From NCBI RefSeq assembly GCF_008329985.2, contig NZ_CP038437.2, positions 3,472,001-3,536,000 on the forward strand: DNA of 64,000 nt, written 5' to 3'. The notes under the pieces were generated by a model, which worked only from the letters and a program-made list of their open reading frames with translations, ran no database searches and was not told the origin of the DNA. Every line of letters starts with the position of its first letter. The first letter of the stretch is position 1. Positions 16,954 to 25,824 of this stretch are shown piece after piece. A program made the translations under genes and the position numbers. The DNA comes from Halomonas binhaiensis. GTDB taxonomy: Bacteria > Pseudomonadota > Gammaproteobacteria > Pseudomonadales > Halomonadaceae.

Positions 16954-17908
16954 ACGGCTGAGAAGCGCCTTCGATTGCGCTGGCAATGTCATCGAGCACT
17001 GCCTGGGCCGCCATGGGCCCGGAAGCGCTGGTCCACAATTGACCATCCACAGGCACCACCCGGTCATTCTCGACCACGCTCAGGCGTCTAAAAGCGTCGC
17101 TTTCCTTGGCCGTTGCCAACGCTTGTTCACCATCCTCATTGAGCGTGGCAAGGAAAAGCCAATCGCCGTCGATCTGTGACAGGGCCTCGAGACTCAGTGG
17201 ATCACTATGCGGGCGCCCCTGTTTGACCAGCCCTTCATCACTGACATCAAAGCCAGCGGCACTGAGCAGACCGGTCGAGAACAGCCGCGTCGACATCACC
17301 AACGGGCCTCGTGGCATCCAGCGCACCAGGTGAGTACCTGTCGGCCCGGCCGCCGCGACCTTGTCTTGCAGCTCCGCGGCCCGTTCATCCACCGCAGTGA
17401 TTGCCTCTTCAACCTTGTCGCGCTGGCCCAGGGCATCGCCGAACAATCGCGCTTCCCCTTTCCAGGCATCCGGAGCTAGACCCTGGGTGTTCGGCACCAC
17501 CGTCGGCGCCAGTTGGGACAGCAATTCGTACTGTTCCCTGGGCAAGCGCGAAGAGGCCAGGATCAGATCCGGCTGCAGGGCAACGATCTGCTCGATATTG
17601 AGTTCAGACACCAGCCCCACGATGTGAATATCCGGCACTTCATCTTGCAGGTAGTTGGCAACACTTTGCCCGCCGCGCGTGGCCACGGCACCGAGAGGTG
17701 TGACACCTGCGACAAGTGCTGTATCCAGTGCGCCTTCATACAAGGTCACGACACGTTCCGGGTCATCGTTGACCTCGACCTCGCCATAGGCGGTATCGAG
17801 AGTACGGGCCTGAACGTTCAGAGACAGGCCCAAAGCCACAAGTGAGGCGCTCAACAGGCCAAGGGTCTTGCCCCCAGCGCCAACGGAAAGACGGCGTGCA
17901 ATCATCAT
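16952..17908 (-). CDS. Iron-siderophore periplasmic binding protein (FepB/FecB type)
   Basis: Substrate-binding subunit of the second importer, 318 residues. The signal peptide region (LGLLSASLVALGLSLNVQA) is followed by the binding-protein fold with DDPERVVTLYEGALDTALVAGVTPLGA, LNIEQIVALQPDLILASS and a late VVPVDGQLWTSASGP. Three clustered ATGs exist; 17908 is chosen because AAAGG lies at a good distance upstream, while at 17917 it would abut the codon. It is first in the operon of four transport genes. A weak Fur-like site lies about 50 bp upstream. Confidence 0.88.
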   Translation of the reverse strand: MMIARRLSVGAGGKTLGLLSASLVALGLSLNVQARTLDTAYGEVEVNDDPERVVTLYEGALDTALVAGVTPLGAVATRGGQSVANYLQDEVPDIHIVGLVSELNIEQIVALQPDLILASSRLPREQYELLSQLAPTVVPNTQGLAPDAWKGEARLFGDALGQRDKVEEAITAVDERAAELQDKVAAAGPTGTHLVRWMPRGPLVMSTRLFSTGLLSAAGFDVSDEGLVKQGRPHSDPLSLEALSQIDGDWLFLATLNEDGEQALATAKESDAFRRLSVVENDRVVPVDGQLWTSASGPMAAQAVLDDIASAIEGASQP

Positions 17909-17954
17909 GAATGACATCCTTTCAACCCGGCATCCGTTTGGGACACCGGCAGAA

Positions 17955-17973
17955 GATAATAATGAGTCGTACT
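17955..17973. promoter_or_regulatory. Weak Fur-box-like site upstream of the binding-protein gene
   Basis: On the minus strand 11 of 19 consensus positions match, with an intact ATTATC half (GATAAT at 17955-17960 on plus). Its place before an iron importer supports it more than its score. Confidence 0.4.
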
Positions 17974-17995
17974 AACAAAAGCCTTAACTTCTCGT

Positions 17996-18030
17996 CACGC
18001 AATGTCGAACAAATCGTTCGACATTGCGTG
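17996..18030. other. Perfect 15-bp inverted repeat
   Basis: CACGCAATGTCGAAC, loop AAATC, then GTTCGACATTGCGTG. It lies between the catecholate receptor stop and the downstream importer promoter on the minus strand. No T tract follows on the minus strand, so it may be a Rho-assisted terminator, an mRNA-end stabiliser or a protein site. Confidence 0.75.
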
Positions 18031-18077
18031 AAAAACAGCCCGGAGAACATGAATGGGCCGAGTACTTCCGGGTTACC

Positions 18078-20048
18078 CTAGAAAGCCACATTCAACCCCA
18101 ACCAATAACGCCGTCCATCATCGACATAGCCATACTCGTCATAGGTGATGTCTTCGTCGAACAGGTTATAGATGCCGACCTTGACCTGGGCGTTGTTGGT
18201 CAGTTGGTAGCCAACGCCGGTATCGACGAAGGTGTAGGAAGGTGCCGTAATAGTGCTGGATGACGGTCCCGTGGTCGGGTTGCTTTCCTTGCCGCGATAG
18301 GTGACCCGTGTCCACTGGGAAAGCCTGTCATTGACGTCCCAGTCCAGCGTCGCCGAAATCTGGTGCTTGGGCAGTTGCGTCAAGGGTTCGCCTTTGTATT
18401 CACCGCTTTTCTGCTCAGAGTCGGTATAGGTGTAGCTGGCACCCAGCTCCAGGGACTCTCCAATCGGAGAAGACAGAGACAACTCGATGCCCTGGGTCAC
18501 GGCTTCATCGACGTTGATACGTGTGGTCGGGTCGGAACCGAAGCTGTTGGGGCCTCCGGGACAGATGGACGCCGGACAGGCAACACGGGTGATCTTGTCT
18601 TCGAAGTCGTTATGGAACAGCGTGGCACTGGCAGAGAAGCCATTGGCGGCGTTATACAGTAGCCCCAGTTCCTTGTTCAACGAGGTCTCCGGCTCGAGAT
18701 CCGGGTTGCCATAGACATCGCCACCCCGACTGGTCTGCCCCCAGCCCGGCGTGATTTCGCGCAGGCTCGGTGCCCGATAACCCGTGGATACACCTCCCTT
18801 CAGTGTCCAGGTCGGCGTCATATGCCAGATGCTGTAGAGACGCGGGCTGACCTGACTGCCATAGTTCTCGTCATCATCCACCCTTACACCACCAGTGACC
18901 GACCAGTCATCGGTCAACCACCACTCGTCCTCTGCGAAGAGCGCCAGGCTGCTGTTGCGAATACGATCCTGATCCGACAACTGGTTGGACGTGCTGTCAT
19001 TCAGCTCTTCTTCTTCGAAGCTGGCCCCGATCGTGACCATGTGATCACCCAGCGGCATCACCAGGCTGCTCTTGGCTGTGGTATTGCTGATCTGCATGTC
19101 CCGGGACTTGTTGTCGGCCTCTTCCCTTTGGATGAAAGTTTCGCTGGTACCGATCGCCCAGTGCCCCGTGTGGCTCAGAGCCACATGCTCATAAGTAAAT
19201 TCATTGAAGCTGTCGGTGCAGCCGCCACGACATCCTTCTGATGGTGCCGACTTGCCCATCAGTGACTCACGCTCTTCGGACGTCTTGCCTGCTTCCAGGG
19301 AAAAGTCATGCTTGGCGTTCGGCGTCAGGGTCAGGCGTGCGGTCAGGCTGCCGAGGTCCTTGTCTTCGTAGCCATTGGTGATGTCATCTTCATCACGATG
19401 GAAAGCACGCCCGTAGACAGTCAGGCCCAGCAGGTTCTCGATCACCGGTCCGGAAGCGTAGAAATTGGCTTGATGGCTATTGCCCGAAGCACTGTCTTCC
19501 TGCACTACGGTGTCAAGCTGCAGATTGCCACTCCACTGCTTGTCGACCTTGCGGGTGATGACATTGATCACCCCCCCTATGGCATCAGAGCCATACAACG
19601 TCGACATGGGGCCACGCACGACCTCGATACGCTCGATGGCCTGCAACGGGGGCAGCCAGTCCTGTTCAAAGCCCGCACTGCCGTTGGGGCGGGATTCACG
19701 GGTACTCATGGGACGGCCATCGACCAGGATCAGGGTGTATTGAGACGGCATGCCACGCATGCTGATATCCGTCCCGCCATCACCACCTCCCCCACCGGTT
19801 ATGATGACACCAGGAACATCACGCAGGGCATCGGTGATATCGGTATAAAAGCGCTTCTCGATATCTTCCCGAGTGATCACACTGATCGATGCTGGCGCGT
19901 CGATGATCTGCTGATCGAAACCGGAAGCGGTCACGACCATGTCTTCAAGTTCCTGGGCTTCCTGAGCCAGGGAAGGTGTCACGACAGAAGCACCTGCCAT
20001 CGACAGTAATGCTCCTTTGGCCCAGGGGAGAGGCGATAAACGCGACAT
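18078..20048 (-). CDS. TonB-dependent receptor, catecholate (CirA/FepA) type
   Basis: Outer-membrane siderophore receptor of 656 residues. A signal peptide (LLSMAGASVVTPSLAQ) leads to a TonB-box-like DMVVTASG, a plug with SISVITREDIEKRF, ISMRGMPSQYTLILVDGRP and MSTLYGSDAIGGVINVIT, and a barrel ending WLGLNVAF. The pattern is closest to the CirA/FepA catecholate receptors. Two cysteine pairs occur in predicted loops (GCRGGC and CPASIC). The start at 20048 gives a normal signal peptide; AAGGAG lies about 12 bp upstream. It precedes the Fep-type importer on the same strand, so receptor and importer probably work together. Confidence 0.9.
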   Translation of the reverse strand: MSRLSPLPWAKGALLSMAGASVVTPSLAQEAQELEDMVVTASGFDQQIIDAPASISVITREDIEKRFYTDITDALRDVPGVIITGGGGGDGGTDISMRGMPSQYTLILVDGRPMSTRESRPNGSAGFEQDWLPPLQAIERIEVVRGPMSTLYGSDAIGGVINVITRKVDKQWSGNLQLDTVVQEDSASGNSHQANFYASGPVIENLLGLTVYGRAFHRDEDDITNGYEDKDLGSLTARLTLTPNAKHDFSLEAGKTSEERESLMGKSAPSEGCRGGCTDSFNEFTYEHVALSHTGHWAIGTSETFIQREEADNKSRDMQISNTTAKSSLVMPLGDHMVTIGASFEEEELNDSTSNQLSDQDRIRNSSLALFAEDEWWLTDDWSVTGGVRVDDDENYGSQVSPRLYSIWHMTPTWTLKGGVSTGYRAPSLREITPGWGQTSRGGDVYGNPDLEPETSLNKELGLLYNAANGFSASATLFHNDFEDKITRVACPASICPGGPNSFGSDPTTRINVDEAVTQGIELSLSSPIGESLELGASYTYTDSEQKSGEYKGEPLTQLPKHQISATLDWDVNDRLSQWTRVTYRGKESNPTTGPSSSTITAPSYTFVDTGVGYQLTNNAQVKVGIYNLFDEDITYDEYGYVDDGRRYWLGLNVAF

Positions 20049-20137
20049 GAGGTAATGATCTCCTTGCGAGGGAATAGTGCTCCACGCCTGCGACTTCTGA
20101 CGGTCGCTGGGATAGTTTACGAGGAGCAATTACAAAT

Positions 20138-20156
20138 ACTAATATTTCTCATTAGC
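20138..20156. promoter_or_regulatory. Candidate Fur box upstream of the catecholate receptor
   Basis: Twelve of 19 positions match (core TCATTA), about 90 bp upstream of the receptor start on the minus strand. Confidence 0.5.
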
Positions 20157-20227
20157 ATTGTTACTAAAAAGTTCCCTCATGTCCTTGTACGTAGCGTTGC
20201 GTATCTCGCAACACGTCCAGTCATCCT

Positions 20228-20280
20228 CCAGAGAGGGAATACTGTCCAGAGAGGGAATACTGTCTAGAAAGGAATACCGT
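20228..20280. repeat. Tandem repeat, 18-bp unit, 2 perfect copies plus 1 diverged
   Basis: CCAGAGAGGGAATACTGT occurs at 20228 and 20246 without a mismatch; a 17-bp diverged copy follows at 20264. Confidence 0.9.
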
Positions 20281-20320
20281 CGTGGCGTATGACAGTGGAG
20301 CGTGGTGTCTGACAGTGGAA
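20281..20320. repeat. Tandem repeat, 20-bp unit, 2 copies
   Basis: CGTGG(C/T)GT(A/C)TGACAGTGGA(G/A) occurs at 20281 and 20301, directly after the previous array. Confidence 0.85.
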
Positions 20321-20389
20321 ATAGGCGGATGAAAACAGGGTTAGGGAAATGGCATTGAGGATAAGTCGATAAGATTGGGGCAAATTCAT

Positions 20390-20408
20390 CAGAACGCTAA
20401 TCATTAAC
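20390..20408. promoter_or_regulatory. Candidate Fur box upstream of the LysR gene
   Basis: Best Fur match in the window: 14 of 19 positions, with intact TAATCATT at 20398-20405. It lies 75 bp before the LysR start. Confidence 0.55.
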
Positions 20409-20483
20409 ATGCGCAAATGTTATACTTGCTCTCTCCCATTCATTGCTCCCAGCACATGACGATGCCACAGGAGGCCTTGGCTC

Positions 20484-21434
20484 ATGCCTGATCTCAATGC
20501 TCTGCATGCCTTCAATCGCGTGATGGAAACAGGCAGTCTGACGCAGAGTGCTGCTGAACTGGGGCTGGCCAAGTCCACGCTGAGCCGGCGTATCAGCCAG
20601 CTCGAAGCCGGCCTTGGACAGCCACTGCTCAAGCGTCAGGCCAACCAGCTTCTGCCGACCGAGGCTGGTAGACGCTACTACGCCATCAGCCGTCAGATTC
20701 TCGACCTTGCCCAGCGTGGCCAGCGTGATCTGGACTCACTGCGTGAAGAAGTCAGCGGAGATATTGTCGTCGAGGCCCACAGGACACTCACCCGGGCCTG
20801 GCTAGGACGTGCCATGGAAGATTTCCTGGAACAGCATCCAGGTATCCGCATCACCCTGCGCACTGGGGAAAAACCCGCCCAGGATCCTGAATTTCCGGGC
20901 GTCTGTGTATGGCTGGGCAAGATTCCCGAGTCAGGGTTGCGACACGAAGAAATCGGCAGCCTGAAACTTGGCATCTATGCCCATCCCGACTACCTGGCGC
21001 AACATGGTGCCCCCCGGGAACCAGCAGACCTGGCCCGACATTCCTGGGTCGACCTGATGGGCGCCACTCATGGCGGTATCAACCTCTACCATGTGGATGG
21101 CCGCCAGGAGCACTTCCAGCCGCCCAGCTCGCGTTTTCGCGTCGACCAACCTGCACTGCATATCGACGCCATTGCCAGAGGCCGTGGACTGGGATTGCTG
21201 CCCTGCTGGCAGGTTGCTGCACGCAATGTCGCTCACCCCGGGCAATTGGAGCGTTGCCTGGCAGACTGGTCACCAAACGCCCTGCCGGTGACATTGATCT
21301 ACGGCTTTGGTCATCACCCGCGCAAGATCAGTGCCCTGCTCTCGCATCTACGCCAGGCCCGCCCCGCCGCCTGGGCAGCTTCGGCCAATCACCGCACTCC
21401 AAAGAAGAACGCTGCACAGCAAGAAAGCGCCTGA
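20484..21434 (+). CDS. LysR-type transcriptional regulator
   Basis: A 316-residue LysR regulator. The N-terminal winged helix-turn-helix is clear (LNALHAFNRVMETGSLTQSAAELGLAKSTLSRRISQLEAGLG) and is followed by the substrate-binding domain. The start at 20484 has CAGGAGG upstream. It reads toward the AaeXAB-like efflux genes 213 bp downstream and probably controls them; aromatic acids are the usual inducers of such pairs in enterobacteria, which is only an analogy here. The tail after about residue 295 is Ala/Arg-rich and probably disordered. A strong Fur-like site upstream hints at iron control. Confidence 0.9.
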   Translation: MPDLNALHAFNRVMETGSLTQSAAELGLAKSTLSRRISQLEAGLGQPLLKRQANQLLPTEAGRRYYAISRQILDLAQRGQRDLDSLREEVSGDIVVEAHRTLTRAWLGRAMEDFLEQHPGIRITLRTGEKPAQDPEFPGVCVWLGKIPESGLRHEEIGSLKLGIYAHPDYLAQHGAPREPADLARHSWVDLMGATHGGINLYHVDGRQEHFQPPSSRFRVDQPALHIDAIARGRGLGLLPCWQVAARNVAHPGQLERCLADWSPNALPVTLIYGFGHHPRKISALLSHLRQARPAAWAASANHRTPKKNAAQQESA

Positions 21435-21646
21435 CCAGCGGCGCTATGGCAGCATCAAAGCACCAAGCATTCCTGGCAGTTGGTCGAAAGTAGCGAAGGC
21501 AGGCCACATCCGCTTGAACCTGCATATCGATCATGCAAAAGCGAAAGTGATGAATCGTGTCTAGTGATATGGGAAAGCGTAATTTGCTACCCTATCAGGT
21601 ATATCCCTCGAATTCTTTCCAATGCCCAGGGACCTGCGGAGGTGGC

Positions 21647-21865
21647 ATGGCGCTAAAGGAATACGCGCTTGGTGGCATCTATTACAGCCCCTTGCTGCTC
21701 TATGCACTGGTGGGGCTCACCGCCACCATCATCATCCGTTTTCTCGTCCATCGCCTGCTCGGCTCCCGACGTCTGTGGTATCAGGCCTGGGTGGATGCTT
21801 CCTTGTTTGTCCTGTGCACCGCTGCTACCGCCTGGTTTGGTGCCACTGCTACTGGAGCCGCCTGA
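21647..21865 (+). CDS. DUF1656 inner-membrane protein (AaeX-like)
   Basis: A 72-residue protein with two membrane segments (about residues 12-32 and 47-67), starting LKEYALGGIYYSPLLLYALVGL. It belongs to the small DUF1656/AaeX family that always precedes a HlyD-like and a FUSC protein. The ATG at 21647 has GCGGAGGTGG upstream; the longer frame from 21557 adds unrelated residues. The TGA is directly followed by the ATG of the adaptor gene. Its role in the pump is unknown. Confidence 0.87.
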   Translation: MALKEYALGGIYYSPLLLYALVGLTATIIIRFLVHRLLGSRRLWYQAWVDASLFVLCTAATAWFGATATGAA

Positions 21866-22744
21866 ATGCGCCAAGCCTTTCGCCTGATCATCACCCTGCT
21901 GATTGTCGCCGCAGCCGTTGCCGCCGGCATGTGGTTATGGCGCTACTACCTCTATTCCCCCTGGACGCGGGATGCCCGTGTCGGTGCCGATGTCATCACC
22001 ATTGCCCCGGATGTATCCGGTTGGGTATTGGATCTTCCTATTACGGACAATCAGGAAGTGCAGGCTGGAGATCTTCTGTTCCGCATTGATCCAGCACGCT
22101 ATGAAGCCGCAGTGGACAAGGCCAAGGCCATCGTCAACCAACGTTCGGCACAGTTGGAATTAGCACAACATGAAGCATCCCGGCGCCAACGCTTGAGCAA
22201 TCGAGCGATCAGCGTGGAAGACCGGGAAACCGCCACGATCGACAGCCATGTTGCAGCAGCCTCACTGGAGGAAGCCCAGAGTGACCTGACCAGCGCTCAG
22301 CTTGATTTGTCACGCGTGGAAGTCAGGGCCCCTGCGGATGGTAACCTGCTCAACCTGCAACTGGTCCAGGGGAATTACGTCACCCGAGGCACCCCGGTCA
22401 TGGCCCTGGTGCGCAAGGACTCTTTCTATGTCACAGCCTATTTCGAAGAGACCAAGCGTCCGGCCTTCAAGCAGGGCGATCCCGCCAAGGTGATCCTGAT
22501 GAGTGGCAATATCGAACTCGATGGTCATGTCGAAAGCATCGGCTACGGCATCGCCAACGATAACACCACCCCCAACAATCAATTGTTGCCCCAGGTTCAG
22601 CCGACGTTCAGTTGGGTACGATTGGCACAACGTATTCCAGTGCGCATCGCTCTAGACGAATTTCCCAAGAGCATTGACCTGAGCGCGGGCATGACAGCGA
22701 CGGTACGCGTCGAGCCCACCACTGAACAAGCAGAGACAGAGTAA
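21866..22744 (+). CDS. HlyD-family efflux adaptor (AaeA-like)
   Basis: Periplasmic adaptor anchored by one N-terminal segment (LIITLLIVAAAVAAGMWLW). The 292 residues show the AaeA/EmrA pattern: YSPWTRDARVGADVITIAPDVSGWV, a coiled-coil hairpin around residues 75-150, the second lipoyl half RVEVRAPADGNLLNLQLVQGNYV and the beta-barrel TPVMALVRKDSFYVTAYFEE. It links the FUSC pump to an outer-membrane channel not encoded here. It sits between the DUF1656 and FUSC genes with almost no spacing, so the three form one operon. Confidence 0.92.
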   Translation: MRQAFRLIITLLIVAAAVAAGMWLWRYYLYSPWTRDARVGADVITIAPDVSGWVLDLPITDNQEVQAGDLLFRIDPARYEAAVDKAKAIVNQRSAQLELAQHEASRRQRLSNRAISVEDRETATIDSHVAAASLEEAQSDLTSAQLDLSRVEVRAPADGNLLNLQLVQGNYVTRGTPVMALVRKDSFYVTAYFEETKRPAFKQGDPAKVILMSGNIELDGHVESIGYGIANDNTTPNNQLLPQVQPTFSWVRLAQRIPVRIALDEFPKSIDLSAGMTATVRVEPTTEQAETE

Positions 22745-22750
22745 GCCCGT

Positions 22751-24853
22751 ATGTCCATATGGTGGCAGGCTTATGTGACGCCTCCTTCCAGTGCGGTCAA
22801 GTTCGCCATCAAGGCAACCCTGGCCATGCTGCTGGCATTGTTCATTGCCCTGGCATGTGATCTGGAACGCCCCTATTGGGCACTGATCTCTGCAGCCTTC
22901 CTGCAAACCCGGCCCATGACCGGCATGGTGTTCGAAAAGGGTCTGAGCCAGCTGGTGGGTACCGTGGTAGGTTGCCTGGCTGGCATCGCGATCATGGCAT
23001 TCTTCGTCCAGGCCCCCTTTCCTGCCCTGGCCAGCCTTACGCTCTGGATCATGCTGTGTACTTATGCCGCCAGCCTGACTCGCAACAATGCCTCTTATGG
23101 CTGCATCATTGCTGCGGTGACCGCCATGCTGATCGTGATCATCACGGCCGGTGCGCCGGGCCAACTGTTCGATGTCGCCGTGGCACGCCTGACCGAACTA
23201 TCACTGGGGGCATTGTGCGCCACGCTGGTCAGTTCATTGCTATGGCCCATACAGGTACGTGACCACTTGACCGGGCTGGCCAATGAAGTCGTCAACAATG
23301 CCTTTCTCCATGGCAGTCTGCGATTGGAAAACAGCGAGGATATCGCCGAGATCCAACGTACCCTGAACGCCAGCCTGACGCCTCTCAACCAACTGGAATC
23401 GGACAGCCAGTCGGCTCGCTACGAAGGCCCCGAAGGCAGTGGCCGTATTCGTGCCAGCCACGTGCTGACCCAGCGCACAGTACGCCTGCTAGCCATTCTG
23501 AGAGTTCTGCAACAATTGCTGCGTGCCTATGGCGAACACTTGTCGGCACCTACTCGGGCGTTGGTCGATGACATCGCCGATGGATTGCGTCAAAGCGCCG
23601 AACACAAAGGGACCGCACAAGCCCGTGAGCGTCTACAGGACTTGCGACACAGAGCTCTAAGATGCATTGAATGGGAAGCCAAGGCTGCCAGCGACTCACC
23701 TCAGAATGACATCCCCCGTCGTATGACGCTGGGTCTTCGCGAAGCTCTGGGGCATGCGCTCGTGATCCTCGATGCCAGGGAAGCGATTCATACCCCTGGT
23801 GACCGCAAGCTGCGTGCCCCCGCCCTGGCCTGGCATCGTGACCATCTTGAAGCATTGCTCAACGCCTGCCGATCAGGGCTGATATTTGCCCTGATTGCCA
23901 CGTTCTGGGTTCAGACCAATTGGGACAATGGCCAGACGGCCATGATGCTCGGCACATTATTCTCTGCCATGTTCGCCACCCGGGACAATTCCGTGGTGGT
24001 CGCCAGCATGTTCCTCAAGGGCATACTGGTGGCCATCCCCAGTGCCTTTATCTTCGGCCATGTGCTGCTGTCTTCTGCGCATGGATTTCCCATGTTGGCT
24101 CTGGCCGTGATGCCACCTCTGTTTCTTGGACTACTGGGCTCGGGCACTCCTCAATTGGCCGGCTACTGCCTGGCCTTCACCATTGGCAATATCCTGTTGA
24201 CCATGCCTGGCAATGGCATGGACCTCACCTTCGATACCTTTGCCAACCGGGCCATTGCCGTACTGATAGGCATTGGTACAGTAGTGATGGCCTTTCGCCT
24301 GCTGCCTGGCTTTCCTGCAGGTTTCCGCAAGCACAGGCTGGTCAAGGCCACGGTGAATGACCTGCGTGCATTGAAAGACCTGAGCCCTCATGAAGCCGAA
24401 TCGCGCTTCGGTGGGGCCATGGCCGATCGTATGCTGCGCCTGGCGCGTCATGACGACCTCATGCCGGAAAACCGCCGTTATCTGTTCAGCCTCGGCCTGA
24501 CAGCACTTGATCTCGGCTATGGTGCCCTCAATCTTCGGCGGCGCCTGGACAGTGCCTCGGCTGCGACCATCAAGGAGGCACGCGCCTTCATTCAAGCATT
24601 GGCCGATGACTACCAGGCCAGTGTACGTGGCCTGCCTCCCAGCACCTCTCTCGAACAAGGCAAGCATCTATGCTCGACGATGGAGGATGACCCCCGTATC
24701 GCTGTGGATCAGCGCCATCTGATCCACGGCCTGGTCGCACGCCTGCATCTGTCCCTGGAATGGCAATCCGAGCGTTCACGCAATGCTCTCGGCCTGACTC
24801 AGGCGCCTGAGCCGGAAACCGTTACCCCGCCCTCATCACAGGAGAGCCACTGA
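22751..24853 (+). CDS. FUSC-family inner-membrane efflux protein (AaeB-like)
   Basis: A 700-residue transporter of the fusaric-acid-resistance/aromatic-acid exporter family. It has two blocks of membrane helices (about residues 17-170 and 375-520), each followed by a cytoplasmic helical domain, the usual FUSC layout. Motifs include FAIKATLAMLLALFIALACDLERPYWALIS and, in the second half, FWVQTNWDNGQTAMMLGTLFSAMFA. It should work with the adaptor upstream to expel small organic acids. The AEC permease gene starts at the base after its stop codon, so they are co-transcribed. Confidence 0.92.
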   Translation: MSIWWQAYVTPPSSAVKFAIKATLAMLLALFIALACDLERPYWALISAAFLQTRPMTGMVFEKGLSQLVGTVVGCLAGIAIMAFFVQAPFPALASLTLWIMLCTYAASLTRNNASYGCIIAAVTAMLIVIITAGAPGQLFDVAVARLTELSLGALCATLVSSLLWPIQVRDHLTGLANEVVNNAFLHGSLRLENSEDIAEIQRTLNASLTPLNQLESDSQSARYEGPEGSGRIRASHVLTQRTVRLLAILRVLQQLLRAYGEHLSAPTRALVDDIADGLRQSAEHKGTAQARERLQDLRHRALRCIEWEAKAASDSPQNDIPRRMTLGLREALGHALVILDAREAIHTPGDRKLRAPALAWHRDHLEALLNACRSGLIFALIATFWVQTNWDNGQTAMMLGTLFSAMFATRDNSVVVASMFLKGILVAIPSAFIFGHVLLSSAHGFPMLALAVMPPLFLGLLGSGTPQLAGYCLAFTIGNILLTMPGNGMDLTFDTFANRAIAVLIGIGTVVMAFRLLPGFPAGFRKHRLVKATVNDLRALKDLSPHEAESRFGGAMADRMLRLARHDDLMPENRRYLFSLGLTALDLGYGALNLRRRLDSASAATIKEARAFIQALADDYQASVRGLPPSTSLEQGKHLCSTMEDDPRIAVDQRHLIHGLVARLHLSLEWQSERSRNALGLTQAPEPETVTPPSSQESH

Positions 24854-25735
24854 ATGCTCGCGGAACTCTTTGCCGTCATGGCCCCCGTCATCACCGGTGC
24901 CGGACTGGGCTTCATATGGGTTCGACGAGGCATGGACTACCCAGTGGCCTTCGTTACCCGGCTGGTGTTCAACATTGGTACTCCATCTCTAGTCATTGCC
25001 TCCCTTTCCTCGGCCGAGATCGATGCGTCCAGTTTTGGTCGAACCATGCTAGCCACGGCATTGGTGTTGACCTGCATGGGCGGCGTAGCCTTTCTGTTGG
25101 CCAAGGTATTGCGCAAGGACTGGCGGGTACTGCTGGCCCCCACCATGTACCCCAACACGGGCAACATGGGTCTACCCGTCGTGCTATATGCCTTTGGTCA
25201 GGCCGGATTTGCCTATGGCATCACCGTGATGGTGACGGTCTCACTGTTTCAGTTCACTCTGGGGACCATCCTGGCCAGCAGTGGCAATCCACTGAAGTCC
25301 CTGGCCAAGACACCTACGATGTATGCCATCGTCATTGCCCTGGTGCTACTGCTCACTGACACCGACCTGCCGCTCTGGTTGGCCAACAGTGTCGATCTGA
25401 TTTCCGGCTTCACCGTGCCATTGATGCTGATTACTCTGGGCGTGTCCCTGGCCAGTATTCAGGTCAAGAGCCTGAGATCAGGCGTAGGTTTCAGTCTGGT
25501 GCGCCTGCCTCTCGTGGTGGCTGTCGCCTGGGGGATTGGCACTTGGCTTGAACTACCGACTCTGGCACTGTCGGTATTGATATTGCAGATGAGCATGCCA
25601 GTCGCCGTGTTCAATTATCTGTTCGCCCAGAAAGCCAAGCGTGAGCCAGCCTATGTCGCCAGCCTGGTATTCTGCTCCACGCTGCTATCACTGCTGTATC
25701 TACCGGCGCTGCTCGCATTCCTGATGCAACTTTGA
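24854..25735 (+). CDS. AEC (auxin efflux carrier) family permease
   Basis: A 293-residue inner-membrane transporter with about ten helices in two inverted halves. N-terminal LAELFAVMAPVITGAGLGFIWVRRG and the MYPNTGNMGLPVVLYAFG signature, with its unwound-helix NTGN motif, place it in the AEC family. Bacterial members move malate, malonate or other carboxylates. It follows the FUSC gene without a gap, which suggests that import or export of an organic acid is coupled to the efflux pump. The substrate cannot be read from sequence. Confidence 0.9.
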   Translation: MLAELFAVMAPVITGAGLGFIWVRRGMDYPVAFVTRLVFNIGTPSLVIASLSSAEIDASSFGRTMLATALVLTCMGGVAFLLAKVLRKDWRVLLAPTMYPNTGNMGLPVVLYAFGQAGFAYGITVMVTVSLFQFTLGTILASSGNPLKSLAKTPTMYAIVIALVLLLTDTDLPLWLANSVDLISGFTVPLMLITLGVSLASIQVKSLRSGVGFSLVRLPLVVAVAWGIGTWLELPTLALSVLILQMSMPVAVFNYLFAQKAKREPAYVASLVFCSTLLSLLYLPALLAFLMQL

Positions 25736-25769
25736 TGACATCGTTGCTGAACATCCAGTTTTGAAGATG

Positions 25770-25797
25770 GCTCTGATGATATCGCTCTGGTGATATA
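25770..25797. repeat. Tandem repeat, 14-bp unit, 2 copies
   Basis: GCTCTGATGATATC at 25770 and GCTCTGGTGATATA at 25784, just before the aldose dehydrogenase ribosome site. Confidence 0.7.
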
Positions 25798-25824
25798 GCC
25801 CCTGTCCACCTCCGGGAGGCAACC

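Larger units (their letters stand above)
20157..20389. other. Divergent intergenic region with repeats
   Basis: The gap between the receptor and LysR genes is 435 bp. It holds two Fur-like sites and two tandem repeats, and no supported gene. Confidence 0.6.
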
